In this document: positions 52,942 to 62,303 of the stretch, piece by piece
How positions within the stretch are numbered: position 1 is the first letter of the stretch
Layout: each line of letters starts with the position of its first letter
Program-made: the position numbers and the translations under genes
From: Amanita rubescens
Lineage: Eukaryota > Basidiomycota > Agaricomycetes > Agaricales > Amanitaceae
Assembly (NCBI GenBank): GCA_015039365.1
Contig: WION01000001.1
Location: 1,426,001-1,490,000, forward strand
DNA length: 64,000 nucleotides
Direction: 5' to 3'
Notes under the pieces: model-generated
Database searches by the model: none
Told to the model about the DNA's origin: nothing
Seen by the model: only the letters and a program-made list of their open reading frames with translations

Positions 52942-54308
52942 ATGACGAACAACTTTTGGTCGTGGTCGGCCCATGGCCAGCTTCTGGGCCTAAACACGAG
53001 CAGTTCGTTAATAACGTATCCAGTTGGTTTGAAGTGATGCTAAGGGAAGACAACCCTTGCGCTTCTCTAAAAGTCGAAGCAATATATCAACAAAAAACAG
53101 TGGGTTAAGTCCAAAGTTGTCTACTTAGAATGCCTTGACATATGAGATGTATCAATAGCATCCGAACATTATCGTTGAACTTCCTGCGGAAGCTAACATT
53201 GAACATCTACTAGGTGCTCACCACTGGGGTGTATTCTTAAAGGAACCACATAAGTCCCGATGGGAAGGGCTAGTGTCCTACGTGTACGAATACAATTATG
53301 ATGCGTTCCATCATCCCTCCCGAATCAGTGAGTTCTATCTATTGCACACGTAGTTGTCAAGGCCTCACTCACGACATAGACTGGTATGCTGGAATACCAA
53401 CTTACATGGCTATAGACCCTACATTTCCCGTCCTATCTCCATACCCCCTGCCAGGCCCTGCTCCCGCTCCTCGTCTACCCTATGCAATCAATCTTCCCAA
53501 GCACCTCAGAATTAACAGAAACGCCGCGCCAGCACATGATCCCCACCCAGTGGTACCAGCCGAGGTTGATGATGCGAAGGTAGGCTATCTCGTGATCGGA
53601 GATACGTGGTGGTGAGAAAGTTTGCATGTCAGAAAGATAAGACGGCGGATGCTCCGCTGCCAGGCCCTGGAAGTAAACTGGGAAAAATGGACCCATATGA
53701 AGAAGGGACTATATGCTTGTTTTAAACAGCTGACTTCTGTACTGACCAGTCCTTTGGATATACAGAGGAAAAATCCATTAATATGCTCAGACCTTCTGCT
53801 CCTCGTGACTCGAGAAAAGATAGCGATTTGATCACGAACAGCAGGGGCGCAATCACAAGAGTCAAGGTGGAATCGACGAACAACGATTACATCCCATCGT
53901 TGGAGTTAGTGCTGTCCGCTGAACAATATTTAAGCAATGTAGAACATCAACAATCAACCAGTGTTACAGTAAAGCGCGAAGGCAAGTAACCACTAAATTC
54001 TAATAGCCTCATTATCGTATGTTTATGATATCTTACAACAGTGGAAGATGATTATCAACCATCAACGGAGTTGCGAACTGCTATTGCTAAATTCCAAGCC
54101 GTAGAAGGTAAATACAACTTTTACGACTGTATGGATTGGGTTCTCAAATTTGTAGTGAAACGAGAAGAAAACCCTAAGAAGAATAAATTGTCTTTTGAAG
54201 CACACGATGGTCAGTTACACTAAATCTGTAACAGAATCAGACTAATGTTATATACTGAACGAATCAGATGAACCCGCCACGAAGAGGGTGAAGAGGGAGT
54301 ATTCCTAG
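52942..54308 (+). CDS. Unrecognised protein, exon structure partly uncertain
   Basis: A coding region that I cannot name. The 5' exon is unsure (ATG at 52942 is a candidate). Supported exons encode HPNIIVELPAEANIEHLLGA followed by HWGVFLKEPHKSRWEGLVSY (about 53159-53323), then WYAGIPTYMAIDPTFPVLSP with a Pro-rich stretch, FACQKDKTADAPLPGPGSKL, LVLSAEQYLSNVEHQQSTSV and ELRTAIAKFQAVEGKYNFYD. The last exon ends with a basic tail, KRVKREYS, a possible nuclear signal. The intron 53982-54041 needs a GC donor (AAG/GCAAGT), because the GT option gives a stop. The mix of a conserved-looking aromatic N-terminus and VKxE motifs (RVKVEST, VTVKREV, SUMO-site-like) hints at a nuclear regulator, which is a guess. 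Divergent from REX4. Confidence 0.55.
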
Positions 54309-54414
54309 AACCCGAGAGAGCTGTATTATCGCGGCGTAGTCAGCCGCTTAGTGATCATTTCTCATGTAGCAACACCATAAGTAACGGCATTATCAGATCT
54401 CAGCGCTCACGGAA

Positions 54415-55169
54415 ATGCGTGCATATTACTACGACAACTTGCTTGGTGATCAGCGCCTTGCTCACGACTATGTTCCTTCGCGACCTGTTTCTATCGCTGC
54501 TTTAGAAGCGCTCGGTGTTAATTATTGGACGGTCCCTGTAGAGGGCTACGAGAAAGAAATTGATAACATCGCTGCTGCCAATGGGTATAAGAATCGAGAC
54601 ACGATCAACGTGACGAAGGAGGGACTGGGAGATGTATGAACACCCTTTTTACTCTATCTTGAATTTGACCCAGATCAATGATGGTAGGCTTACTGAAGCT
54701 AAGATTCGTAGTTTCTTCGAAGAGTAAGATTTCCCAGCTAATCTTTATCGAAATTCTCTTTCAACAAACCATCTAGACATCTCCACGAAGACGATGAAAT
54801 TCGTTATATTTTGTCGGGCAGCGGTTTCTTCGATGTTCGCGGTGCGCTTCATCATCGATTTAATTTAGACTCGCTTGGACCAATTAGGAAAACTAGAGGC
54901 GTCAAGCGATGCTTGGATACGGATTGGGGTCGAGCCTGGCGATCTCCTTGTGATTCCAGCGGGGATATACCATCGTTTCACCTTAGACGAGAAGGATAAC
55001 ATCAAGGCACTGCGCCTATTCAAAGTAAGTTCGATCAGATTTTAATTTAGACGAAGCCCAACTCCACCTCCAGGATGAGCCGAAATGGACTCCATACAAC
55101 AGGAGTGATACAACGGATGTGAATCCTTACAGAATTGATTACTTGAAGAAGGTGGAAGTCAAAGCTTGA
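54415..55169 (+). CDS. ADI1: Acireductone dioxygenase
   Basis: Methionine-salvage enzyme: oxidises acireductone to 2-keto-4-methylthiobutyrate and formate with Fe(II), or off-pathway products with Ni(II). A cupin. Starts [19 protein letters not shown]; then [20 protein letters not shown], a small exon [12 protein letters not shown], and [20 protein letters not shown] with the H-x-H-x4-E metal ligands. [20 protein letters not shown] supplies the fourth ligand His. Then [20 protein letters not shown] and the end [10 protein letters not shown]. Introns include one at about 54,634-54,673 and others near 54,727-54,778, 54,842-54,888 and 55,025-55,072. About 180 aa, the family's length. Confidence 0.94.
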
Positions 55170-55541
55170 GCCGTATGGATAATGTCGTCGCTGGCAGAGT
55201 GAATGATGGATTGATTATTTGCTCTGCAATACGTAGATTACAAAGTTCAGTACACCACATGTCAGAAGATTGTAACATATGTTGGTTATGAAAAAAAGAG
55301 ATAAACTGAAGCGTCCCAGTGCCAGATGGAAGTGTTCATAAAACAGATTTTAACATCAGATGGCTAAACGTATACAACTGCGCACTATTGTTTGATGGAT
55401 TTCGGAGAGATGTTTGAAGTGGGTGAGGATAACATGCAATAAAAGCATGGATGTCAAGTCTATGCGAGAATATATCTGCAGCGAAGTTGAACATAGTGGA
55501 TGAGCGAGGATCGCTGAGGTTGCCGGGAGCCGGACAAGAAA

Positions 55542-57781
55542 CTAGAATGGCATTCGACCAGGACCATATGTTTCCGCTCTTGCGAGTGGGGCGCGCCCCA
55601 ATTTCTTTCCTCTGAAGGCAGCGGTTTTTGTAGGAGGTGGACACGGGCTATCACCGATATCTGTGTCCGTGTCGTCGGTATCACATGTATTATTGGCATC
55701 CTCAGCAAGAGGCGTAAGTGTAGCTCCCCCGCTACCTCCACTTCGACGAGTTCTTGCCGCATTAGCCCCAGCAAACAAGCTATTGGGTCCGTTGCTTGGA
55801 GCCATATTCCTCTTGGATGGCTGTGAAGTCTTGCCTCCTAAATCGCCGAAAGCATATGATTTGTGACGCCCAAACTTAGCTTTCCGGAATTGGTCCAGAT
55901 CCTCTCTTCTTGAAGCAAGATGTTTGGGGTCATCCATCTTCACGTAAGCTCGGGGTTCACACCGGTGCGGTGAAGTCCTAAAATATTGACAATACCCCCC
56001 TTCTAATATATAAACCTCGGGATAGTATATCCTCGGATAAAAATGGTTGTTCATTGCTCGGTCTTTAGCACGTAGATGTTTGGCGCTAACGTCCAATAAC
56101 AAAAGATCGGTCAAAGATTAATGGTGGATGGCTAGACCCGACTTACAAGGTAGGGGCGCGCTTAGCGCTGAATTCGCAATGAAAAATCAAGATTGTCTTC
56201 CCCGCAGAGTCACCGCTGATTGATGGTTTGGGCTTCTGGACGTTTAACCCAAGTAAAAGTTCCTCAACTGCTGCTGTAGTGTTGACATTGATAGCGCCTG
56301 GGATATGCCCACCGTTGTACTCGTAATCAAATCGGCAATCGATCACCAAGAATTTGTCAATTCTCGAGTCGTACTTGCCATCTAACAAATTGTCCAGCTG
56401 CAAAGATAACAATTGGTCAGACGGGGGTGACAACAAAAGTCAGTTTAATTACCGTCCTGCAATTGATTCTCATCAGTCCATCTTCGGAAACCTTGTGGCA
56501 CGACAGAATCTTGCCGTGGGCTTCGTTATCTCCAAAACCAGGTAAACCAGGTGCTAAGAATTTAGCAGAGGGCGAGTCTCTATTAATACTGAATGACGGG
56601 GTGGTTCCAGTCAATGGCCTGAAATCTTCTGTGCCATCACGCCTTCGTAAGGTTCGGACTTGCTGACGCTTGGTGTAGGCTTGAGCGGGAGAGGACATGT
56701 CAGGCCCATCAATCGAAGATTCCTCGGTGTACGCTTCGGTATACATCGACGGCGGAATTACAGCCGAAAAAGCTCGGCGAACAGGTTGAGAAGGAGCTTG
56801 ACCAGGATTTTCATCACAGTGATCTTCTAATGAAGGATATGCAGAATGAGCAGATGGCATGTCCGAAGGGAGCATCGTTGTCAAGAGCATGGGCTTTCGC
56901 GAACTTTTGGACCGGTTAGGTGGGGTTCCAAGGCCCTCAAGCATCGGCTTATCCTTTAAACGAGCAAATAAGTTCGTCCCAAACATCCGGTCCACCTTGT
57001 TCTGAGAAGGAGAAGAGAGCAAGGAAGGCGAGGATGAATTATCGAGTGTCGTGAGCCTTACTGGCTCTGGAGAGACCGAGCGGCGTTTCTTTGATTGAGG
57101 CCCAGAGGGTGAATCGAGGGACCGGCGAGGAGACATGTTGTCAAAGAAGAGGCTATTGAACGTGGTTCCTGTCGAAGTGGCTGGATGGACCACAGGAGAG
57201 GAGGACAAATATGCGTTATTGGTTTCCGCAAGAAAAGAAGTATCCACATCCATAACGTCATCTATAGGAGAGGCTGGCATATCTGCCGGCTGACAAGATC
57301 AAGAGTCAGCCTCTTGTGGTTTTCCACCACTTATTCTTTTTCATTCACTTACCCGGGACTCCAGGGGGTTAGGTGAAGCTGATTGCCGTATCCAGTCAAG
57401 GGGGAATCCTGATCGCTGTGCGTGTTTGCTATTCAGATGAATTGAAGAGACCTTGGACGACTTTGACGCGAGATGAGGAGTAGGATCTAGCGTATTACCA
57501 ATGTTGCTGCCAAATAGTCGAGCAGCGCTGGTATACGCGCGAGGACGCCCCGGCGCAGGGGAGATATCCATCGATTCAGGTAGGTTTGGTTTCTCTTGAG
57601 GTAAAGCGGCATTACGACGTGGAGGGGAGTGAAGCGACACCGTTGAAGCAAATGAGACTTCAAGATCCGAAGACAAGAAGTCATCTATGTCCTCACGCGG
57701 TGGCTTTGAAAAAAGTTGACTACGCTTTCGCGAAAGTGCAGATGGAGCAGCAAGGTGACTCGGAGGATTAAAAAATGACAT
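55542..57781 (-). CDS. CDC25: Cdc25 mitotic inducer phosphatase
   Basis: Dual-specificity phosphatase that dephosphorylates Cdk1 Tyr15 to trigger mitosis. A long disordered regulatory N-terminus (from MSFFNPPSHLAAPSALSRKR) is rich in SP/TP sites. It spans introns 57290-57352 and 56398-56452. The rhodanese-like catalytic domain follows: LDNLLDGKYDSRIDKFLVID, CRFDYEYNGGHIPGAINVN, and the signature HCEFSAKRAPTF (HC-X5-R, Cys codon at 56176-56178). The intron 56086-56146 joins to AKHLRAKDRAMNNHFYPRIY and PEVYILEGGYCQYF, then PRAYVKMDDPKHLASRREDL and a variable tail. About 690 aa. An in-frame ATG at 57898 would add 39 residues. Confidence 0.95.
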
Positions 57782-58696
57782 TTCTTGCTCAAGGTCGCTG
57801 TCAACAAAGGAACGACACTTGTAGGAGTTTCTCGCAGATTCTATTAAGTGGTCCAGGAACAACATAGTCGAAATCGATAGCGGATATCGGCAATGCACCC
57901 GTTAGTGACAAGTGGAGGCAAGAAGAGGAACGGTGAGCACAAACCGAAGCAAAGTGGCTTAAGCCTGATTCGTGGCTAGTCAAAACGGTTTTAAGGACGT
58001 CTGCAAATAAATATCATCAGATAACGTTGATGGGCCATCGGGATGACGTTCAAAATGAGGAAGGTGTCATGGCCATTGTTCGCCCAAGTTGGTTGATGTA
58101 GCCACACGTCAACAACCGACAGACATCATGAATTACCGTCTGGGGATAGCCAACCATGGATACAAAGGCAAAGAGAATTCGAACCTTTGTGCGCTTGGTG
58201 GCAGATATGGCCGCACCTAGCGGCAAGCAGAGACACCAAAAGGATTAAGCAAGCACCTTGTGTAATTTTACAGAGAGCAAGAACAAACGTGTTCTCACAG
58301 GTGAACCAACGAGGAGCCCCGAGTATGCACCTGCAGGTTCAATTGAGTTGCGAAGCGCGACTACTATAATTAGCACCCCCACTGTAGCCCTGGAAAGTTA
58401 ATACCGACCGCGAAAGGTGAAAGGGTGTCGCTTGAAGAGGAGGAGGCACGGCAGGCGAAGTTCTTCACTGCAACCGCCGACTGCTGAAACACGTTCAGGT
58501 TGAAAATGTCGTTCCGAATTCTAACATCCTCAACGGCTCACGTGACCGCGTAATCACTCCTTTTGTTATTATGATCTATCTAAAGTTTGTCACTCTGCGC
58601 AGGTGCCACCAAAACTCTCATCAGGCGAGCTCCAGTTGATATCCGCCCATCTAAAAACGTATTAGCAGCCCTTCAGTACGACACTACGAACGAGAC
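57782..58696. other. CDC25 promoter and intergenic region
   Basis: About 900 bases, long for this compact region. It contains an E-box-like TCACGTGA near 58,540 and no supportable gene. A B-box-like GGTTCGAATTC on the minus strand near 58,179 does not sit in a foldable tRNA. The length fits a cell-cycle gene with complex control, but that is inference. Confidence 0.4.
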
Positions 58697-59572
58697 TTAC
58701 GGAGGGAACGAATAAGGAATATTCATGTAGAAAACATCTGGATGATGTATCTTGATGGTATCAATCAGGTGTTCGTACACGAGCTAGAAAAAACTATTTT
58801 ATGAGCGAAGCACAGATAGCCGACGATACCTCGTACAGAATATCCGGCCTCGTTTGGATGTAGTCCGTCAACCAAGAATTTGCTGAGTTTCTGTTCGTCT
58901 TTTTCGGCAGCCTCGTACATTGCACTCCAGATATCAACCACTACTAGATGCTCTATCGCCGCTACGGCCAGCACTGCTTCTGCGTACTCCCTTGTGGTCG
59001 AAAACTTTCGATCACAGGCCAGTGGAGGATTGCGAGCTGCTAGAGCTGCTCCGCGCTGGTACGTGTTCACAGGTGGGGGCGTTAGCAATATAATACGGGT
59101 CTCCCTTGAAGGGTCTGCAGCGCGGATGATAGATATCATCTGGCGGAGGTTGTCTACGAACGTGTCCTTCGGTACATGCTGCGGCGAAGGCTTCAAGCAC
59201 GCGTCGTTCGCTCCAAACCAGATAGTTATGACGCGTATCTTGGGAGTGTGCTCACTCTCTCTTCTAACTAAACACTTGGGAAGAGTTGAGTGGAATGGTG
59301 GTGCCCAATAGAGATGACACACCTGTCTCAATACTCGCAGGCCCCAGTCCGTATTATACCCCGATAGCCCTCTGTTCACAACGTCCAATCTTCGAGCGTA
59401 CACATCTGCCATGGCATATTGTTATCTGATGTGTAGCGGATTGCTGATTAGATACATATACATACGCGCTAAGCGCTGCCCAAAGCCCCTGTATTCAGGT
59501 TCAAATGAACCTTGCGTGATAGAATCACCAAAAATCAGGAACACGTCTTGAACGCTTCGCCATACCGGCCAT
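58697..59572 (-). CDS. IAH1: SGNH/GDSL esterase, IAH1-type (isoamyl-acetate hydrolysing)
   Basis: The family hydrolyses acetate esters. All four SGNH blocks are present: block I VFLIFGDSITQGSFEPEY (Ser), block II NRGLSGYNTDWGLRV (Gly), block III TIWFGANDACLK (Asn) and block V FLVDGLHPNEAGY (Asp, His). An intron joins FGQRLA to HVYARRLDVVNRGLSGYNTD. A terminal intron with donor GTACGA joins GYS to LVYEHLIDTIKIHHPDVFYM and the stop at 58697. The 5' start is unresolved. The nearest in-frame ATG, at 59781, lies deep inside the antisense of SEN34, so a small spliced first exon near 59,580-59,620 is likelier. No signal peptide is seen. Confidence 0.85.
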
Positions 59573-59619
59573 ATCGTGTGGGCGAGTAAGAAACAGTGAC
59601 GGGTATTTCCGCGCGTATC

Positions 59620-60683
59620 ATGGATAATCCGGTCGACAGGCGGATACCCCTGATCGTAGCGCAGCAAGTAGCATATGTCTGGGACGTGAACGGTATGTAC
59701 AATGCTGGATCTGCCTCGTAGGGAAGACCAAACGTTTACAGATATCGCAACTTTACGCTCTGAACATCGAATCTGTGGCATTTTAACTGGCACTCTCCCT
59801 CACCTCTCGCAACAAAATGTTTTTCTTGGAATTCCACTCGTTCTCATGCCCGAAGAAACTGTTTATCTTGTAGACAAAGGTATGGCTAGACGTATCTCGG
59901 GTTCGTCACTGACAACCGCTGCAGGTGCCGCTGTCCTTGTCAATGATCCGAATGCATATCAGATCCCTGACCTTGATGCATTGCAAAGCTGGGTTTCGGA
60001 ACAAGAAACACTTAGTAACCAAGCGGTTATTGCCAACGATAAGGTCGCAAAAGGAGCCGCTGCTTCAGAACGCGCTCTGTCAGAGGAAGCAATAAAGAAG
60101 CGGCAAGAACGCGAACAACGTAGAGCAAAAGATCGCACAAGTTCTGATTCTGCTAAGGATCTGCCTTCCAGCCCTGCGACGCCCCAACAAACCCCAAGCC
60201 GCTCTGCTCATAATTTTGTCATCCCAGCCTCTTCTACAAGTCTCCAATGGCATCAGCCAAGAGGTGAAAAATGTCTTTATACATCAATAAAATCCGCAAT
60301 TGCAGCCGGGATTTGGAGTTTCCCATCTAATCCCCTAGAACGTGCACGTTGCGGCGTTTTTCGTGACCTGCACGAGAAGGGATATTTTTTAGGAGGTGGA
60401 ATCAAGTTTGGTGGTCAATATCTGGTCTATCCGGGTTGGTTAACCTCGCTGGTACCGCGTTATCTTGGCCTTAACTCTTTACTTAACAGGTGATCCTCTG
60501 CGATACCATTCTCATTTCGTCGCGACTGTGCACGAGTCCATTTCGTCGACACTTCGTCCAATGGAGATCGTAGCGCATGGTAGGCTTGGTACGGGGACCA
60601 AAAAGACGCATCTTTTATGTGGATGGGATGACGAGGGAAAAAAAGCAACATATCTGTCGATTGAATGGGCAGGCTTCGGCTGA
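59620..60683 (+). CDS. SEN34: tRNA-splicing endonuclease subunit Sen34
   Basis: Catalytic subunit that cleaves the 3' splice site of tRNA introns. Exon 1 (59620-59692) reads MDNPVDRRIPLIVAQQVAYV; intron 59693-59741; then DIATLRSEHRICGILTGTLP and QQNVFLGIPLVLMPEETVYL. A charged helical linker with EEAIKKRQEREQRRAKDR follows. The nuclease domain is GVFRDLHEKGYFLGGGIKFG, QYLVYPG, an intron at 60435-60489, DPLRYHSHFVATV, and GTGTKKTHLLCGW. The expected Tyr/His/Lys triad (Y of QYLVY or LRYHS, H of HSHF, K of KKTHL) is present. About 310 aa. Head-to-head with the esterase gene; convergent with the EI24-like gene, 34 bases between stops. Confidence 0.93.
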
Positions 60684-60716
60684 ACATTATGATACATCCT
60701 ACGCCAGCTATTTAGT

Positions 60717-61619
60717 TTAATCTAATTTTCTCCTTATCGTCACCCTTTCTGTCGTTTGCTTTCGCAAACTCGTGCCGTTCTCCGAGTCATAGTTTACCGC
60801 ATAAGTTACTCGAGTTCCCTCCTCGATTGAGTTCGCCTCATCAGAAATATCCTTAATTTGATGCGTCGATGGGTGATGTCCGTTAGATTGGTGACTTGTT
60901 GAACTTGAGCGGATGCTGAGAATGTTGACTATCTTGTCATTGAGCCACAAGACTGCGGCAAAGATGGGTAATCGTATAGGCATGAAAGGATGCGCGGAAC
61001 TGTGTGGTTCAAGAGGGACCGGATGCGCATGCATTGCTAGTATTATGTACTAAGTCCACCATCAGCATCTCTTCTGGTCTTCGACGACAGGTGCTTACTA
61101 CTGGGAATATAAGGGCAAAGCATGCAGCATTTGCCAAACTCGTACCCCACGAACACAACATTGTCACTGGCAATCCTATCCGCACACGCTATTAATTTCA
61201 TGAACAAGAAGTGGCAACTAACCAAAGGCAAAATAGTATGCCCATCTTTCTTCTACATGTCTCATTCTTTTTACGGGGGACATTCCTTTCGCAATCCAGA
61301 TAAACCTGGATGCGAGGTGACGACCAACATTATCTCGGCAGCGTCAGAACGACTCACTCAGAGCAGTAATACCTGCGAATTATCAAAAAACAGTGCATGT
61401 CACATCAAATCGAGCTACTTACGCGTCAACCCAGGATAGGAAGACGAAACTGGCCAATGAACCAATGTATGGAATGAAACGCAAGATAAAAGAAGAGCCT
61501 AGGCAGGTGAAAATCATCACTATGCGATACGTGGAATTGGATGATAGGGCTTTTAGTATACCCAGATATTTTGCAGTGGAATCAAGAGTGAGGGTGCTGG
61601 TCTTCTCGTAGCCTTGATT
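60717..61619 (-). CDS. EI24-family multipass membrane protein, N-terminus not found
   Basis: Exons recovered on the minus strand read, in order, ILKALSSNSTYRIVMIFTCL, SFILRFIPYIGSLASFVFLS then WVDA, YYCSE, FIWIAKGMSPVKRMRHVEER then WAYYFAFG, LPVTMLCSWGTSLANAACFA. After one more intron comes IMHAHPVPLEPHSSAHPFMP with IRLPIFAAVLWLNDKIVNI and a hydrophilic tail to the stop at 60717. This matches the EI24 (etoposide-induced 2.4) domain: several membrane helices, the CWVDAYYCFE-type motif and the EERWAYYFAFG motif. Mammalian EI24 is an ER protein linked to autophagy. I find no N-terminal half upstream of about 61619 (usually ~120 residues with a HWFHRN-like motif). The gene may be 5'-truncated, or its first exons too divergent to see. 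Confidence 0.75.
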
Positions 61620-62303
61620 CTAGTTCTGTTCTGTTTAGCGGGACGATAGAAGCATAGTGGGGATGACACAACTACCATCCAGGTCACACACCAGGGCAAA
61701 TGCACTAGGCAACATTCTCGAGTCGAAACCACATCTTCAAGTTAACCCAATGGAACGTGGTGCTCGTCGGATTTCCTTAGCGCGGACGATTTGGCGCTAC
61801 GGTGGGTTTCGAGCCCAAATTCAGTGCGCCGCCCGAGGCGAATATTCCTGTGTTCAGCGCTGTATTTCTTCATAGCGGATTCTTGTCCAAGACCTCAAAA
61901 CTACATTTTCCTCCGTGAGCAGTGACCGGAACATCATACAGAAGGTCGAGTGTACGGCCGAAACGCGAGATGGCTTTGCAAACTCGTTGTATGCCTATAG
62001 CTGTTGCCGCACGTAATTTGGTCACATTGGATGAAACAACCTTCATCAATCCCGGAACGACGGGACTTGGTTGAATTGCACTGACTTTTATCTTCTTTTT
62101 CGCCCTTTTGTATTTTTGCTACGTGGTACATAAGACGCAAAAGTAAAATAAGTAGTGTACAAGTTAACAACAACATGCAAAATGAAATGCACATTTTCCC
62201 GATGCCATGAGCATCTTTCCACTGAGCATGATACTCTTCAGACCGAGAGCGATGCTCACTCTCCGTGGCTGACCTAATACACAAACTCAGTCGACTACAC
62301 CAC
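61620..62303. other. Interval without a recognised gene
   Basis: It should hold the 5' end of the EI24-like gene and the promoter of the NTPase gene. A 130-codon minus-strand frame (61934-62326) with one hydrophobic stretch (MCISFCMLLLTCTLLILLL) has no other support, and it overlaps the start of the NTPase gene. Confidence 0.35.

Noticed and set aside
58150..58260. Possible tRNA or tRNA-derived SINE with GGTTCGAATTC
   Set aside because: The putative T stem does not pair and no A box or acceptor stem can be folded on either strand.
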